From Nemertoderma westbladi (taxonomy: Eukaryota; Xenacoelomorpha; Nemertodermatida; Nemertodermatidae): 64,000 nucleotides of DNA. Positions within the stretch are counted from its first letter, which is position 1. Each line of letters begins with the position of its first letter. The position numbers and the translations under genes were made by a program. Below the pieces are notes generated by a model. The model searched no databases, was not told where the DNA came from, and saw nothing but the letters and a program-made list of their open reading frames with translations. Of the stretch, positions 45,229 to 55,862 are shown one piece after another. The DNA lies in NCBI GenBank assembly GCA_032718475.1, contig JAUCBJ010001185.1:1-64000 (forward strand). The letters are read 5' to 3'.

Positions 45229-46369
45229 CACATACAGCTAAACTTTTAGCTAGATGGTGTGCCCTTTTCTTATATTTAACGACAGATTGTCGGATAGTCA
45301 GAAAGACCGACAGACAGACAAACAGACTAATTAAACTATATTTCATTAAAAGTGAAAACTGACCTCAGGAATAAAATCAACGATCAGAAAAATCCCCTGA
45401 GCAAAAATCTTAGCATGTCTTTGTGCTTTCTTGTTGCTAGATATTATATTGACAGACATTCTTACATATTAACAGACAGTTTTTGCGCGGGAAGGTTTAA
45501 ACTTAACAATTATCACGGAATGACATTTTTTCATTTTGAAATCACTACTCATCCGCCATTTTTCAATGAAAGCTAGTAAGTCTGCGCATGCGCAATAATA
45601 AAATTCGTGCAGTTTTTTAGTTTTACAATTACTTGTTAATCTGTTATATAACACCTTTTACGAAAAAAAAAATGCTTTTTGTAAATTATTTTGAAAAATA
45701 GCGGGTGTTTTATTGAGAAGTACGAAACAAAAATTATGCTCTAATTTCTCCACGTAATCGTGCTGATTAAAAAAACAGATAACAACTTCTGAAAATAATG
45801 CATAAATTTCAAAGGAGTAGCATTTTAAATCAAACATATAAATTTTGGCTCTGGCCGCAAGGGGCGTCAAAAATGAAATTTTTATTTATTTAATTAAATA
45901 TTGCAATTCAATATAGTCCAGTCCACCCAAAATGTATCTTACACTGTATTTCTACTGTAAATTGATGAAAATTTGCTCTTTAGCAGTATGCATTTCAAAA
46001 TGGTGATATCCAAGCCAGTACACCCCCCCCCCCCCCCCCCTAAAATAATGCTGACTCTAATAGACTAATACACATAGTTGTGTAGCGCCTCTGGAAATCG
46101 CGGAAAATTTGCAATTTTAATAATGTCATTTTTCGAAATTTCGAAGAAAATAGTCTAAATTCGAAATATGGCAAATGCGATATATTATTGATGTGACATG
46201 ATCAACTTTAAGTACCGGTATCCTTGGAACTGCGCTTAACGTTACGCAAATGTAACGTTAATGCTGTATGACTGAAATATGGTTAGTATTCACAAAATAC
46301 TAAAAAACCTTCAGAAATACAATAGTAAATCAGAAATTTTAACACCCTTTTTTTGTAACTCAGGGACAC
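45229..46369. other. AT-rich intronic DNA with poly(C) tract
   Basis: No gene seen. It contains a poly(C) run at 46,023-46,040 and, at 45,554-45,594, YY1-like CGCCATTTT next to an NRF1-like palindrome TGCGCATGCGCA. Confidence 0.55.
45554..45594. promoter_or_regulatory. YY1 and NRF1 motif pair (orphan promoter?)
   Basis: CGCCATTTT at 45,554-45,562 and TGCGCATGCGCA at 45,583-45,594 match two motifs common at TATA-less animal promoters. No gene start is evident within 1 kb, so this could mark an unannotated first exon or be chance. Confidence 0.25.
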
Positions 46370-47149
46370 ACGCAGTACCAGTGATGGTGAGCCCTGTTGG
46401 TACCACGCAGTGGAGAGTCGTGACCCACACGCAGTACCAGTGATAGTGAGCCCTGTTGGTACCACGCAGTGGAGAGTCGTGACCCACACGCAGTACCAGT
46501 GATGGTGAGCCCTGTTGGTACCACGCAGTGGAGAGTCGTGACCCACACGCAGTACCAGTGATGGTGAGCCCTGTTGGTACCACGCAGTGGAGAGTCGTGA
46601 CCCACACGCAGTACCAGTGATGGTGAGCCCTGTTGGTACCACGCAGTGGAGAGTTGTGACCCACACGCAGTACCAGTGATGGTGAGCACTGTTGGTACCA
46701 CGCAGTGGAGAGTCGTGACCCACACGCAGTACCAGTGATGGTGAGCCCTGTTGGTACCACGCAGTGGAGAGTCGTGACCCACACGCAGTACCAGTGATGG
46801 TGAGCCATGTTGGTACCACGCAGTGGAGAGTCGTGACCCACACGCAGTACCAGTTATGGTGGTGAGCCCTGTTGGTACCACGCAGTGGAGAGTCGTGACC
46901 CACACGCAGTACCAGTGATGGTGAGCCCTGTTGGTACCACGCAGTGGAGAGTCGTGACCCACACGCAGTACCAGTGATGGTGGTGAGCCCTGTTGGTACC
47001 ACGCAGTGGAGAGTCGTGACCCACACGCAGTACCAGTGATGGTGAGCCCTGTTGGTACCACGCAGTGGAGAGTCGTGACCCACACGCAGTACCAGTGATG
47101 GTGAGCCCTGTTGGTACCACGCAGTGGAGAGTCGTGACCCACACGCAAC
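46370..47149. repeat. 59 bp satellite, about 13 units
   Basis: Units run ACGCAGTACCAGTGATGGTG...AGTCGTGACCCAC. Period is 59 bp, with two 62 bp units (extra GTG). Units are nearly identical. GGTACCACGCAGTGGAG and ACGCAGTACC are partial echoes inside one unit. Because 59 is not a multiple of 3, all three minus-strand frames are open for hundreds of codons; these are not genes. Confidence 0.96.
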
Positions 47150-47830
47150 CAAATCGAGAAAAGGCAAACGGCCGTGGTCCCTCTATATTAACTTGAGATT
47201 GTGGTAGAGAGCATTGGCGTCGGTTGGGTTGTTACTGAAAACGTCATCGATGTACCTGTCCTAAAGTTAGGAAGTCATTTATCGACTAAAAATAACCAAC
47301 AGGAAAACAACTCAAATATTCAGTTTCAACTAAATTAGGAATTATCACTAAGATATTTTAATTAACACTAAAATCTGTTAATTATCACTAAATAAGGGAA
47401 ATAAGCAGCTTACATTGACACGTTATTCTAACCAAAACAGTAACCGAAATTCAATATGAACAAGTTCTATTTTGGATGATAAAAAACATTTTATTGTTGC
47501 TTAATTAAATATATTATATTGAAAAAACCTTAGAGACAATAAAATTACCGCGCTAAAGTTATAGTTAGATTCAGCAGAATGGATTAGGTCTATTTCTTCC
47601 TCCACTGCGTGCCTCGCCCCAGATTATCCGTAATCCCGGAAGTCTAAAGTAAACCGCAGAGTTTATTTACAGATATCGTCATAATTTTAATGTAAATATA
47701 ATACCGACATAACTGCAGATCATAATTTCTATGATATTGTCTTAAACTCAGAAGTTTTTACTCTCGAATAACATTATTGGTAAATCCGGCAACACAAAAT
47801 GTGAAATAAACTAAATGATGAGTTGTTCGA
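47150..47830. other. Intronic DNA downstream of the RBM33-like gene
   Basis: No gene seen; presumably it includes the RBM33-like 3' UTR (minus). It contains CCTCGCCCCAGATT near 47,613, related to the dispersed GGGGCGAGCCA landmark. Confidence 0.5.
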
Positions 47831-48702
47831 TTAAGTTGACGCGGGTTGTACCATAACGACTGTTATTGGTTGCATCCTCACCGTATGGTGGTTGAACATG
47901 TGATGGAACTGTCTGGCCGCCCCGCTGGTGTGGAACGTAACCAAGGCCTTGCACTGTTCCCGCATAAGTTTCACGGCTTTGGGCTGGGCCACCGATTCGC
48001 ACAGATCCCGTATATCTTGGGAGGCGACGGCCTCCGCAAGGTTCTGGATTAATATCATGTTGGTGTCGGTGTTTAGGGGCACGGCTTTGAGTAAAACCTT
48101 TTTGGGAACTTTGGACTTCTTTGCTGCGGGTTGCGTTGCTGGCGGCTGGGTTGGCGGCGCTTTCTTTGGAACATTAGCTAATGTTTGTGGAGATTTCGCG
48201 TCGTTAACGAGTAGAGCCTTGGAGGCCCGGCTAAGAATTAAACTCTGTCGCACCGAATCATTATCCGCTGCGAATCTCATCGCGCGCAGAGTCTTTTTGT
48301 CCAGCTGTTTTGGGTCGACAACCTTCTGCGGCTCGGTCGCCAACTGCTCACCAACAGGAGTCGACTCTCGATTTCTGCCACCCCGCCTGTTCGTCGCTTT
48401 CGATTTTGCACCGCCTTTGTAATCCGGGGCAGCAACTGCGTTGTTAATGGTTACCTTGGTCGGGGTAACGACGCGCTCATTTATCGGTTTGCTTTCGCTC
48501 GCACCCTTAATCTGACTGGCCTGCTCCAATCTGCGTCTCTCCTTGCGCTTCTCTATTGCGACTCGCATCATGTTCTGCTCTTCCAGCTGCAGTTGGCGTA
48601 TCTTCTCCGCCTCTGTGAGGGCCTGGGTTGGGGTTGCGCTGCGGGGGTTTCTGGTTTCTCCGGCGACGGGCGTTTCTCTCGCCTCCCAGGGCTCCTCTCC
48701 TT
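47831..48702 (-). CDS. RBM33: RBM33-like protein, C-terminal part with RRM
   Basis: RBM33 is an RNA-binding protein linked to RNA processing and m6A demethylation. This frame starts after a stop near 48,706 and becomes convincing at TQALTEAEKIRQLQLEEQNM, an amphipathic helix running into MRVAIEKRKERRRLEQASQ. A lysine- and alanine-rich linker follows, and the end is a divergent RRM (MILIQNLAEAVASQDIRDLC, ALVTFHTSGAARQFHHMFNH, ITVVMVQP). As I recall the family, RBM33 ends in just such an RRM. The frame overlaps the upstream RBM33-like frame, offset by one base. One gained base (or two lost) in the C-rich stretch at 48,600-48,700, a real frameshift, or a tiny intron would connect them. The internal ATG at 48,571 is unlikely to be the real start. 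Confidence 0.7.
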
Positions 48703-50232
48703 TCTCGGCCTATCGCTTTTCTTCTCGGTCGCCCCCCTGGGGGCCCCCCTGTCCCGGGGGCGGTCCCAGGCGGGTCGTCGTTGGCGCTGTCTGTCTCGTC
48801 GATCCCTGGGCGGCGGGGAGGGGGAATAATAGTTGCCCCATCGTCTTTTCTCCCTACTGCGACGTGCAGGTGGGGGCGACCAGTACCGATGCGGGGACGC
48901 CCCCCTGCTAGGGGGACTCCGCTCCCTCGCCCATCGCTCAGTTGGGAAAGGGGGCGCCGAGGGGGTGGATGTTGTCACGGAATCGGTGTAGCTGGGGGGT
49001 GGCCCGTACGACATGGGGATGTCAGTGTCGGGAGGCGGCCGGGAGAAATCGATAGACGATGAGATGGGAGGGGGCGGCGGGGGGATCGACATGCCCCCCA
49101 TATCCCCCGGGTCCCCGCACCCAGGAGGGGGGCCGCGGAAGTTAGGGTTGATGTGAATCCGAGGGGGCGGGAAGGTCCCCGGGGGTTGGGGGTGGTCCCT
49201 GGGGTCGGGGTGGAGGAACCCGTGGAACCGTGGTGGAGGGTGCATGGAGAGCAGCGACGGGAGCGGGGCGTCGTGGCGGAGCGGGGGATCGTGTCGGAAC
49301 GGAGGAGGGACCATGGGGGGCGGGACCAGAGACCGCGGGAGCTGTTGCTTCACCCCGGGGACCAATCGGATGGAAGGGTAGGGACACCGACTCGAGTAGC
49401 TCATAGGCCGGTTGTATCCGAGGCGTTTGTTTCTATCGAAGGAGCTAATGGATTTCTCGATCTCGGCGGTTACTGGCAGCCGATCTGGGATTCCCTTCTT
49501 CACATTGTTCGAGTTGGGCGCCCCGCCAATTCGCTCGTTTTTAAACCGCGAACTTCTCTTGAGATAGGCCTCGTCTTCATCGTCGTCTTCGCTTCCCTGA
49601 GACGTCGAGATACTCGGGGAGTTGAAGCTCGAACGGCTACTCTCATCCACTGGGGGTCGCTTGGGTGGACTGTCATCGTGTGTAGAGCTACTAATGGGCG
49701 CCTTAGTTATAGTTTGAGTTTTAGTTTCACTACTACTTTCACTTTTCCTTGGTGGTGGTGGATTGACTTCCGATATTGCAACTGACTTTAACTTCTTCGT
49801 TTGAGGTTTACCATCCCACTCGTCCTTGGCACTATGAGCCAATGGCGCCACCACGGCTATATTACCCCGGTCATCTATGGCATCATTACCAGATTTAACA
49901 GGATCGCGATCGGGTTTTGGTAAACACCTCGGTTGGGGGGCAGTCCCTGACGGTCTCAGTGGACTAGAATCATCGAAAATATTATCGGGAACTTCAATGC
50001 TTAATAAGCTACATTGACTCGGCTGAGAGTCCATGCTGACGTTAATATCGACTTTACTACTCTGACCCACATGATCCTCCGTGGATTTGGAGTTGTCGAC
50101 AATTTCGTCCTCGCTTTCGTCATCTTCGTCGCTTCCAATCCCCAACAATTCATCTTCATCGATGCCGTCTAAATCGATATCATTGTCGCCATTGTCTGCG
50201 CGATCGTTCATTAAGTCATCTTCAGCAGACAT
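48568..50232 (-). CDS. RBM33: RBM33-like protein, N-terminal and proline-rich part
   Basis: The chosen start at 50,232 gives MSAEDDLMNDRADNGDNDID and an acidic region (DGIDEDELLGIGSDEDDESE) like that of RBM33; an upstream in-frame ATG at 50,316 adds 28 residues without family likeness. Next come a Ser/Lys-rich middle with DDEDEAYLKRSSRFKNER, a long proline-rich region holding PPPRIHINPNFRGPPPG (the IHINPxFxG motif is shared with RBM33), and an Arg-rich RS-like stretch (RSREKRRWGNYY, KERSPGRREKRPSPEKPE). The last 15-20 residues before the stop at 48,568 look out of frame. The gene is antisense within the MAGI-like intron and shows no clear intron of its own; known RBM33 genes are longer and multi-exon, so it may be a retrocopy. 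Confidence 0.72.
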   Translation of the reverse strand: MSAEDDLMNDRADNGDNDIDLDGIDEDELLGIGSDEDDESEDEIVDNSKSTEDHVGQSSKVDINVSMDSQPSQCSLLSIEVPDNIFDDSSPLRPSGTAPQPRCLPKPDRDPVKSGNDAIDDRGNIAVVAPLAHSAKDEWDGKPQTKKLKSVAISEVNPPPPRKSESSSETKTQTITKAPISSSTHDDSPPKRPPVDESSRSSFNSPSISTSQGSEDDDEDEAYLKRSSRFKNERIGGAPNSNNVKKGIPDRLPVTAEIEKSISSFDRNKRLGYNRPMSYSSRCPYPSIRLVPGVKQQLPRSLVPPPMVPPPFRHDPPLRHDAPLPSLLSMHPPPRFHGFLHPDPRDHPQPPGTFPPPRIHINPNFRGPPPGCGDPGDMGGMSIPPPPPPISSSIDFSRPPPDTDIPMSYGPPPSYTDSVTTSTPSAPPFPTERWARERSPPSRGASPHRYWSPPPARRSREKRRWGNYYSPSPPPRDRRDRQRQRRPAWDRPRDRGAPRGATEKKSDRPRKERSPGRREKRPSPEKPETPAAQPQPRPSQRRRRYANCSWKSRT

Positions 50233-51821
50233 CCTGTTTCTAAGTTTACAACCTTTAATCGAATCGTGGAATAGGTGCGTTTCACTGCCCGAGTTTGTAG
50301 AAGTAATCAGCCACACCCCTCCTAATGTACTATTGCTTTACTGATGATATAATTATATATATATAAACCGGAAATTAAAAATACGATTTAAACGATTCAT
50401 TGAATGTATATCACAAGAAAAATTTTACTTTATTCATGTACACTAAGTTATAATAACATTTCGAAAAAGCACATTTATTGAAAAATTAATTGTCCGAAAA
50501 CAATAATTAAATTAAATATTTTATGGAGAATGAGTCAAAAAGCTATACCGGTACCGGCCAACTTAAATATACTACATCATGGTCTACATAATGTTAAATG
50601 GTCTGAAGAAATTTATCGTAATGATACATATGCACATCAACATACAAGCAAAATTATAACTTAACACCGACTCGACAAGAGTGAACAATGATCACGTTAT
50701 TAAAAATCGTGAATGTTCATTGCAACCCCCCAACCCCACATATGTAAATAATGCAATAATGTTTTAACTCAATCCAGTTTGGGGCCTCTGATTTTTTCCC
50801 TTAGGCTACCATTGATGTAGGCTGAGGCTACATACTTGATTCCATTTATGCTACCTCAACCCTGCGCCCGCAACCTCAAATCCAGGTATCAGGCCCAGGG
50901 CCATGTATGTAACACAGGTCATACGCCATAAGGCAGTAAGGAAGGTAATGCTAATGTTAAGGTAATGAGGCCCCTAAACTGCTAAAAATATAATATTCAC
51001 AATAACTGAATACTTTTAAAATACAACAACAAATAAATATGCAGGCATGTGCGTACATTATTGTCAGTAGCATATCACATGTTTATGTAATAATTGTCAT
51101 TAAGGCAATTTATGTAAAATCAAAGAGCAAACTCATACAGAGTTAAATTTCTCTTTCAAAATAATAACAATTAGGTACCATGCGTAATATCTGTATACCG
51201 ATTAGCAGGTGCCAGGTACAGAGGTATCGGTATATATATATACATTATACAGATATATATAATCTATATATATATATATATAAGTAAATGTTATCGTTAT
51301 TGTTATTGATGATTTAATAGTTTAGGGCATAAGAACAGAATATAGGAAGAAGCTCAATACTTGTACTTATGGAAAACGTAGGCTACGCTGTACTGCTGTA
51401 CACACCAAAATAAAGTTCAAACTGAAAGTAATTTATAGTAGTACCGGCTGACCGGTATAGCGGTGCGGTATATACCAGTGCGGTAAGTAGGCCCTATATA
51501 TGTACATAGCGGTATATAAGTAAGTATAGCCGTATAGCGAAGCGACCATATTTATAAAATAATGATAAAAACAAAAATTATGTTATCTGATTATGGATTA
51601 TGGGGCCTATAATATGTAATACAAATGCTAAAATGAAACACATAAAGACAATTGTCAGATTGTTGCTGGGCTAATTAAATACCCTGATACCCGGTACTGA
51701 CTGACTGACAGACTGATAGCTAAAAATAAATAAAAAGGATTTCTAATAAAATTAGTTACCGGTACCTACCTACCGGTAAATACAACTGCGAACATGTTAA
51801 AACAATAGGCATTAAATGACA
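50233..51821. other. Intronic DNA upstream of the RBM33-like gene
   Basis: 50,233-50,400 presumably holds the RBM33-like promoter (GGGGTGTGGC on minus near 50,318; TATATATA near 50,355). The rest is AT-rich with TACCGGTA words and a (TA)n tract near 51,230-51,282. No gene seen. Confidence 0.5.
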
Positions 51822-52140
51822 GTCCATAAAATCACGAATATACACCAAAAATTATCTACAAAAGCAGATAAGTCTATAAAATCAAAAATCACTAATATTG
51901 TAATATAGGCCTATACTGCTATAGGCCTACTGATATATACATACACAAGTCTGCAAGTCCATAAAATCACGAATATACACCAAAAATTATCGACATAAGC
52001 AGATAAAGTCTATAAAATCACTAATATATAGGCCTACAGCAGTAACTGATAAATACATACACAAGCTGACAAGTCCATAAAATCACGAATATACGCCAAA
52101 AATTATCTACATAAGCAGATAAGTCTATAAACAGACAGAC
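51822..52140 (+). repeat. Three tandem units of about 115-134 bp
   Basis: AGTCCATAAAATCACGAATA starts units near 51,822, 51,956 and 52,074. Each is followed by CACCAAAAATTATC and CAGATAA(A)GTCTATAAA. The spacers vary in GGCCTA content. A (GACA)n run closes the array at 52,130. Confidence 0.8.
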
Positions 52141-53089
52141 AGACAGATAAAATCACTAATAGGCCTATATCAGTAGGCCTATATCAGTATATGATATATC
52201 TGTATACTGGTATATCCGGTCTGCTGGTACTGATATATACATACATACACACACAGTACTGCAGTAAACGGTACCGGCTGACCGATAAAACGGGGGGGAT
52301 GACTTCCATCGAGTACCCGTAATTAAATTATAGGCCTATACCAGCCAGCCAGCAGACCGGTACCGGACCGGTACAGTATAACCAGATAACGGCATATATC
52401 GGTCCATTTAAAATATGTCAGTACAGCAGTACAGCAGTATGTTTTGAATGTTGATGTCGAGTCGATGTCGAATGAAGTAAGAAAAAAACAGAAACGAATG
52501 TGGTAAAAATAAGATAAAATATATTGCATAACAAAAAACTGAAGAACTTATCGCACGCACAATGGACTCGACTCTTTATTTTATTAATTTAATTTACAAT
52601 ACCTGAATACCGGTACCTCGATTCGGTCCATAATCTGTAGAAGTACCGGCACCCTAGGCCTATCAATCGACACGACATAGACTGATCAGCTGATTGTGGA
52701 CCGGACCTCTATACTACTGTACTACCTGACTTCTGGACTACAGTACTACTGCACTACTGTACTATACTCCAGTATGTCAGTATGTTCTCATTCCTGGAAT
52801 AGGCTACAGCTATACATTCAACATTTTAGACTGCTTTTGTTTCCGGCAGACAGTCACACTCTCCAGAAATTTACAATATAGGACTACAGGTGACAGGCAG
52901 ACAGGCTGCTAGATATACCTCACTACTCTGCTACTGTTATCTGTTACCGCTACCGCTACCGGTACCGCAGTCAGTACCGTACTCGTACATCCTTATTTAT
53001 GGGTTACCATAATATACTAGTAGGCCTATACCGGTATAGTGTTGTAGCGTAGGCATACAGCAACGGCAGAGACAGTACAGCAGCGGATA
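52141..53089. other. Intronic DNA dense in TACCGGTA/TAGGCCTA
   Basis: No gene seen. TACCGG, CCGGTA and GGCCTA words recur every few dozen bases (52,165-52,400; 52,600-52,660; 52,950-53,035). Confidence 0.5.
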
Positions 53090-53220
53090 CATATGACCGA
53101 ACGTAATCAGGATCGAATGTAACATAGTTAATAGTTATTACGTATCGAATGTAACCGCAATTATGTTACATTGGATCCTATAACTATGTTACATTCGATC
53201 TACAAAATTACTAAGCTCGC
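53090..53220. repeat. Fragment of the GTAACATAGTTA palindromic element
   Basis: GACCGAACGTAATCAGGATC, CGAATGTAACATAGTTA and the inverse TAACTATGTTACATTCGAT appear here, as in the centre of the element at 53,673-54,052. This is a deleted second copy. Confidence 0.7.
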
Positions 53221-53249
53221 GAATGTAACATTGCCATTTACAGATTTAA

Positions 53250-53525
53250 AGGAGCAAGTTACAGAGGCGTGTTGGGGGAACCAAAACAATAAACGAAAGT
53301 TAACACATGTTACAAGATTATGCAGGTTACTTTTATTTAAAGGCTGAAAGGAGCAGGTTACAGAGGCGTGTTGGGGGAACCAAAACAATAAACGAAAGTT
53401 AACACATGTTACAAGATTATGCAGGTTACTTTTATTTAAAGGAGCAGGTTACAGAGGCGTGTTGGGGGAACCAAAACAATAAGCGAAAGTTAACACATGT
53501 TACAAGATTATGCAGGTTACTTAAT
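53250..53525 (+). repeat. Three tandem units of 91-100 bp
   Basis: Units begin GGAGCA(A/G)GTTACAGAGG at 53,250, 53,350 and 53,441, include GTGTTGGGGGAACCAAAACA and end GATTATGCAGGTTACTT. The units are almost identical. Confidence 0.9.
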
Positions 53526-53672
53526 TGGGTCTTTGGTCATTGTTTTGTACTCACCAAACTCTGTAAATAAACGAAGTATTTCATCGGTTAACTCCTGAAA
53601 TCAAAACACAACTGAAATAAATGTATGTTACATTCGGGCTTAGTAACTTGTTATCTAGTCGTAATCTAATCT

Positions 53673-54052
53673 TAATGAAAAATCTGAAATTAATTGGCCA
53701 CAATCTGCCACTGTATGTATGTATTAAATAAGATAACACATGACTTTTTACAAGTTATGACACATACTGTTGAGTGCTGGCTGACCCATGCTGCTGTAGG
53801 GTGACAGACCGAACGTAATCAGGGTCGAATGTAACATAGTTATAGGAACCATTGTAACATAATTGAGGTTACGTTCGATTTCCGAATAACTATGTTACAT
53901 TCGATCCTGATTACGTTCGGTCTGTCACCCTACAGCAGCATGGGTCAGCACTCAGCAGTATGTGTCATAACTTGTAAAAAGTCATGTGATATCTTATTTA
54001 ATACATACATACAGTGGCTGATTGTGGCCAGATTAAGTTCAGATTTTTCATT
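53673..54052. mobile_element. 380 bp palindromic element (MITE/fold-back)
   Basis: The left arm from AATGAAAAATCTGAA and the right arm ending TTCAGATTTTTCATT are inverted copies with few mismatches and small indels. Inner blocks pair as well: CATGCTGCTGTAGGGTGACA with TGTCACCCTACAGCAGCATG, and CGAATGTAACATAGTTAT with ATAACTATGTTACATTCG. The loop is about 45 nt. No coding capacity. A related segment occurs at 59,680-59,700. Confidence 0.82.
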
Positions 54053-54215
54053 GTCACCCGACCCGGGTGACAATTAATTTATATCACCCGGATGACAATT
54101 ATTTATCACCCGGGTGACAATTAGTTATCACCCGGGTGATAATTATTTATCATCCTCGTGACAATTATTTATCACCCGACTAACATAATTATTTGTCACC
54201 CGGGTGACAAATGTT
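54053..54215. repeat. Array of CACCCGGGTGAC palindromes
   Basis: Seven copies, some degenerate, of a (G)TCACCCGGGTGAC(A) palindrome separated by AATTATTTAT-type spacers, with a period of about 25-28 bp, directly after the palindromic element. One more copy (ACCCGGGTGACAAAT) lies at 59,637-59,652, again next to sequence of the same palindromic family, so array and element are probably linked. Confidence 0.82.
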
Positions 54216-54359
54216 TTTCAGCACGCAGTGATCTTTATCCCTATGTTGTCATTATAATGGAAACATGTACCTTTTGTTAATTTCAAACAGTAAATTTATT
54301 ACTAAAATATATAGAAGCAATAGTAATTGTCTTAACATTATCTTAACATCTTGGGCATC
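54216..54359. other. Short AT-rich spacer
   Basis: No feature seen before the left direct repeat. Confidence 0.5.
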
Positions 54360-54680
54360 TGTGTAAAAGCTTTTGCGGATGTAACAAGCTATTTTTCTCC
54401 GCAATATACCGAGTAGGTATTTTAGCGGACATAACAAGCGATTTTGCCCGCTATGTCTGCATGTGTGCTTTAGCGGACATAAAAAGCCATTTTTCTCCGC
54501 AATAAGCTCAAATACTCTAAACATCGGAACTCAGATGACGACATCTATCAGCTGTGTCCACGTGTAACTTTTTCTTTGTTCTTTGTTCGTTCTTTGTTCT
54601 GTCGACCAATCAGAGCGGTTTTCACTCTGTGTTGGACATTGTATACAGAAACTCACGCAATTCAGTCAGTGTGTATTTTC
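54360..54680 (+). repeat. Left 321 bp direct repeat
   Basis: It contains three imperfect subunits of about 43 bp with TTTAGCGGACATAA(C/A)AAG(C) and CTCCGCAATA. It ends with a CCAAT-bearing stretch (GTCGACCAATCAGAGCGG) and TGTATACAG. A promoter-like role would fit an LTR. Confidence 0.9.
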
Positions 54681-55350
54681 TATTAAGTATATTAGTGTGC
54701 GTGAATCTCCAATATATAGTCAATAGCCAATAAAATTCATAAAATCATGTATAAAGAGGAATATTGACAATTAAAGAATTACTATTAAATAGCATCCCAG
54801 ATCTGTATGCATGAGAATTACCCTAATTCTACTGCTAGCTTTCCATAATGTCACCATGGCAACAACCACGCTAGAATTAGAAGTGAGTTAAAAGAACAAT
54901 AAAGGCTTGCCCCATTGAATAGCATAAGGAATAAATAGCATACTGCTAGTATCCCAGGATACCCAATAATAACGTGGCATTCTGGAAGGCACTTGACTAA
55001 CGGACAAATGGCCCGAATGTGTGCGGTTTGTGACAGTTGTGTGGAATTTGTGTGTTTATAGGTGAATGTTACTACTAAAGTGTGTTTACAGTAGCGAGTC
55101 GCAATTGTGAAAGTAGCCCTAACTCTCCAGTAAGAACCTGAAGTAAATCTAAGCCTTTGGGATGGACGGTGGAGTGACTCGCGCTGGTTGTTGTGGTCGT
55201 TGTGCAGCTACTACGTTGGCGATAGGCACATCGGCGAAAGTACACCAGCGCTGAGGATCTTGCGCTGTCCGGGGGCCGAGAGGGGTAGGCAGCGACGCCC
55301 GCTAGCCTAATTATAACTAATTATAATATTGATAAACTCATATAGCAGCT

Positions 55351-55698
55351 ATGACTGAGTTGATAGAAGATGATCTTGGTATCAGGGAGAAATATACTCT
55401 ACCGTTGCAAGCGTTTGTTGATAGCTTGATACACAGCGATGCTAGTCCAACTACTACGGAGGACGATGGTCGTTATATCGAACCGCCGATTTCCCAGGAG
55501 CAACTTACGCGTGAATTGGACTATCGAAAATTCACTGCTCGCTATACGCATCGTAATGGTACGCATATGGACTTCTTAACTACTGGTCATCCTATCGATC
55601 TACACGATACGGACGATGTCGACACTGAAAGGGAAATGGTACTATTTAAATATCCTACCCAGCGGAGTCGGAACGATAAACTGAAAATAGAATTTTAA
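55351..55698 (+). CDS. Hypothetical protein of the direct-repeat element
   Basis: A 115-residue frame with a canonical ATG (MTELIEDDLGIREKYTLPLQ), acidic and threonine-rich, with EPPISQEQLTRELDYRKFTA and FLTTGHPIDLHDTDDVDTER. It is unrelated to anything I recognise. It is preceded by GC-rich leader DNA (55,140-55,300) and followed in other frames by shorter pieces, so it may be the start of a longer decayed polyprotein. Confidence 0.4.
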   Translation: MTELIEDDLGIREKYTLPLQAFVDSLIHSDASPTTTEDDGRYIEPPISQEQLTRELDYRKFTARYTHRNGTHMDFLTTGHPIDLHDTDDVDTEREMVLFKYPTQRSRNDKLKIEF

Positions 55699-55862
55699 AC
55701 CGAAAATTCTATTCAAAATCGAATCGAAAGAGAAGACGTTAAAGAACCGGATAAACGCGGTAACTCCAACATATATTTGGAATTCTTGAGAGAAACATTG
55801 TAAAACCGAATAAATATCACCCGCGTTTCCCCTACAAGACGTGCGTCTTTGGTATTATTGCG

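Noticed and set aside
46283-47167. 294-codon and other long minus-strand frames
   Set aside because: The 59 bp satellite is open in all three minus frames because its unit lacks stop codons and 59 is not a multiple of 3; this gives no coding evidence.
47928-49785. Several plus-strand frames opposite the RBM33-like gene
   Set aside because: GC-rich antisense shadows of the proline- and arginine-rich coding sequence, without domains.
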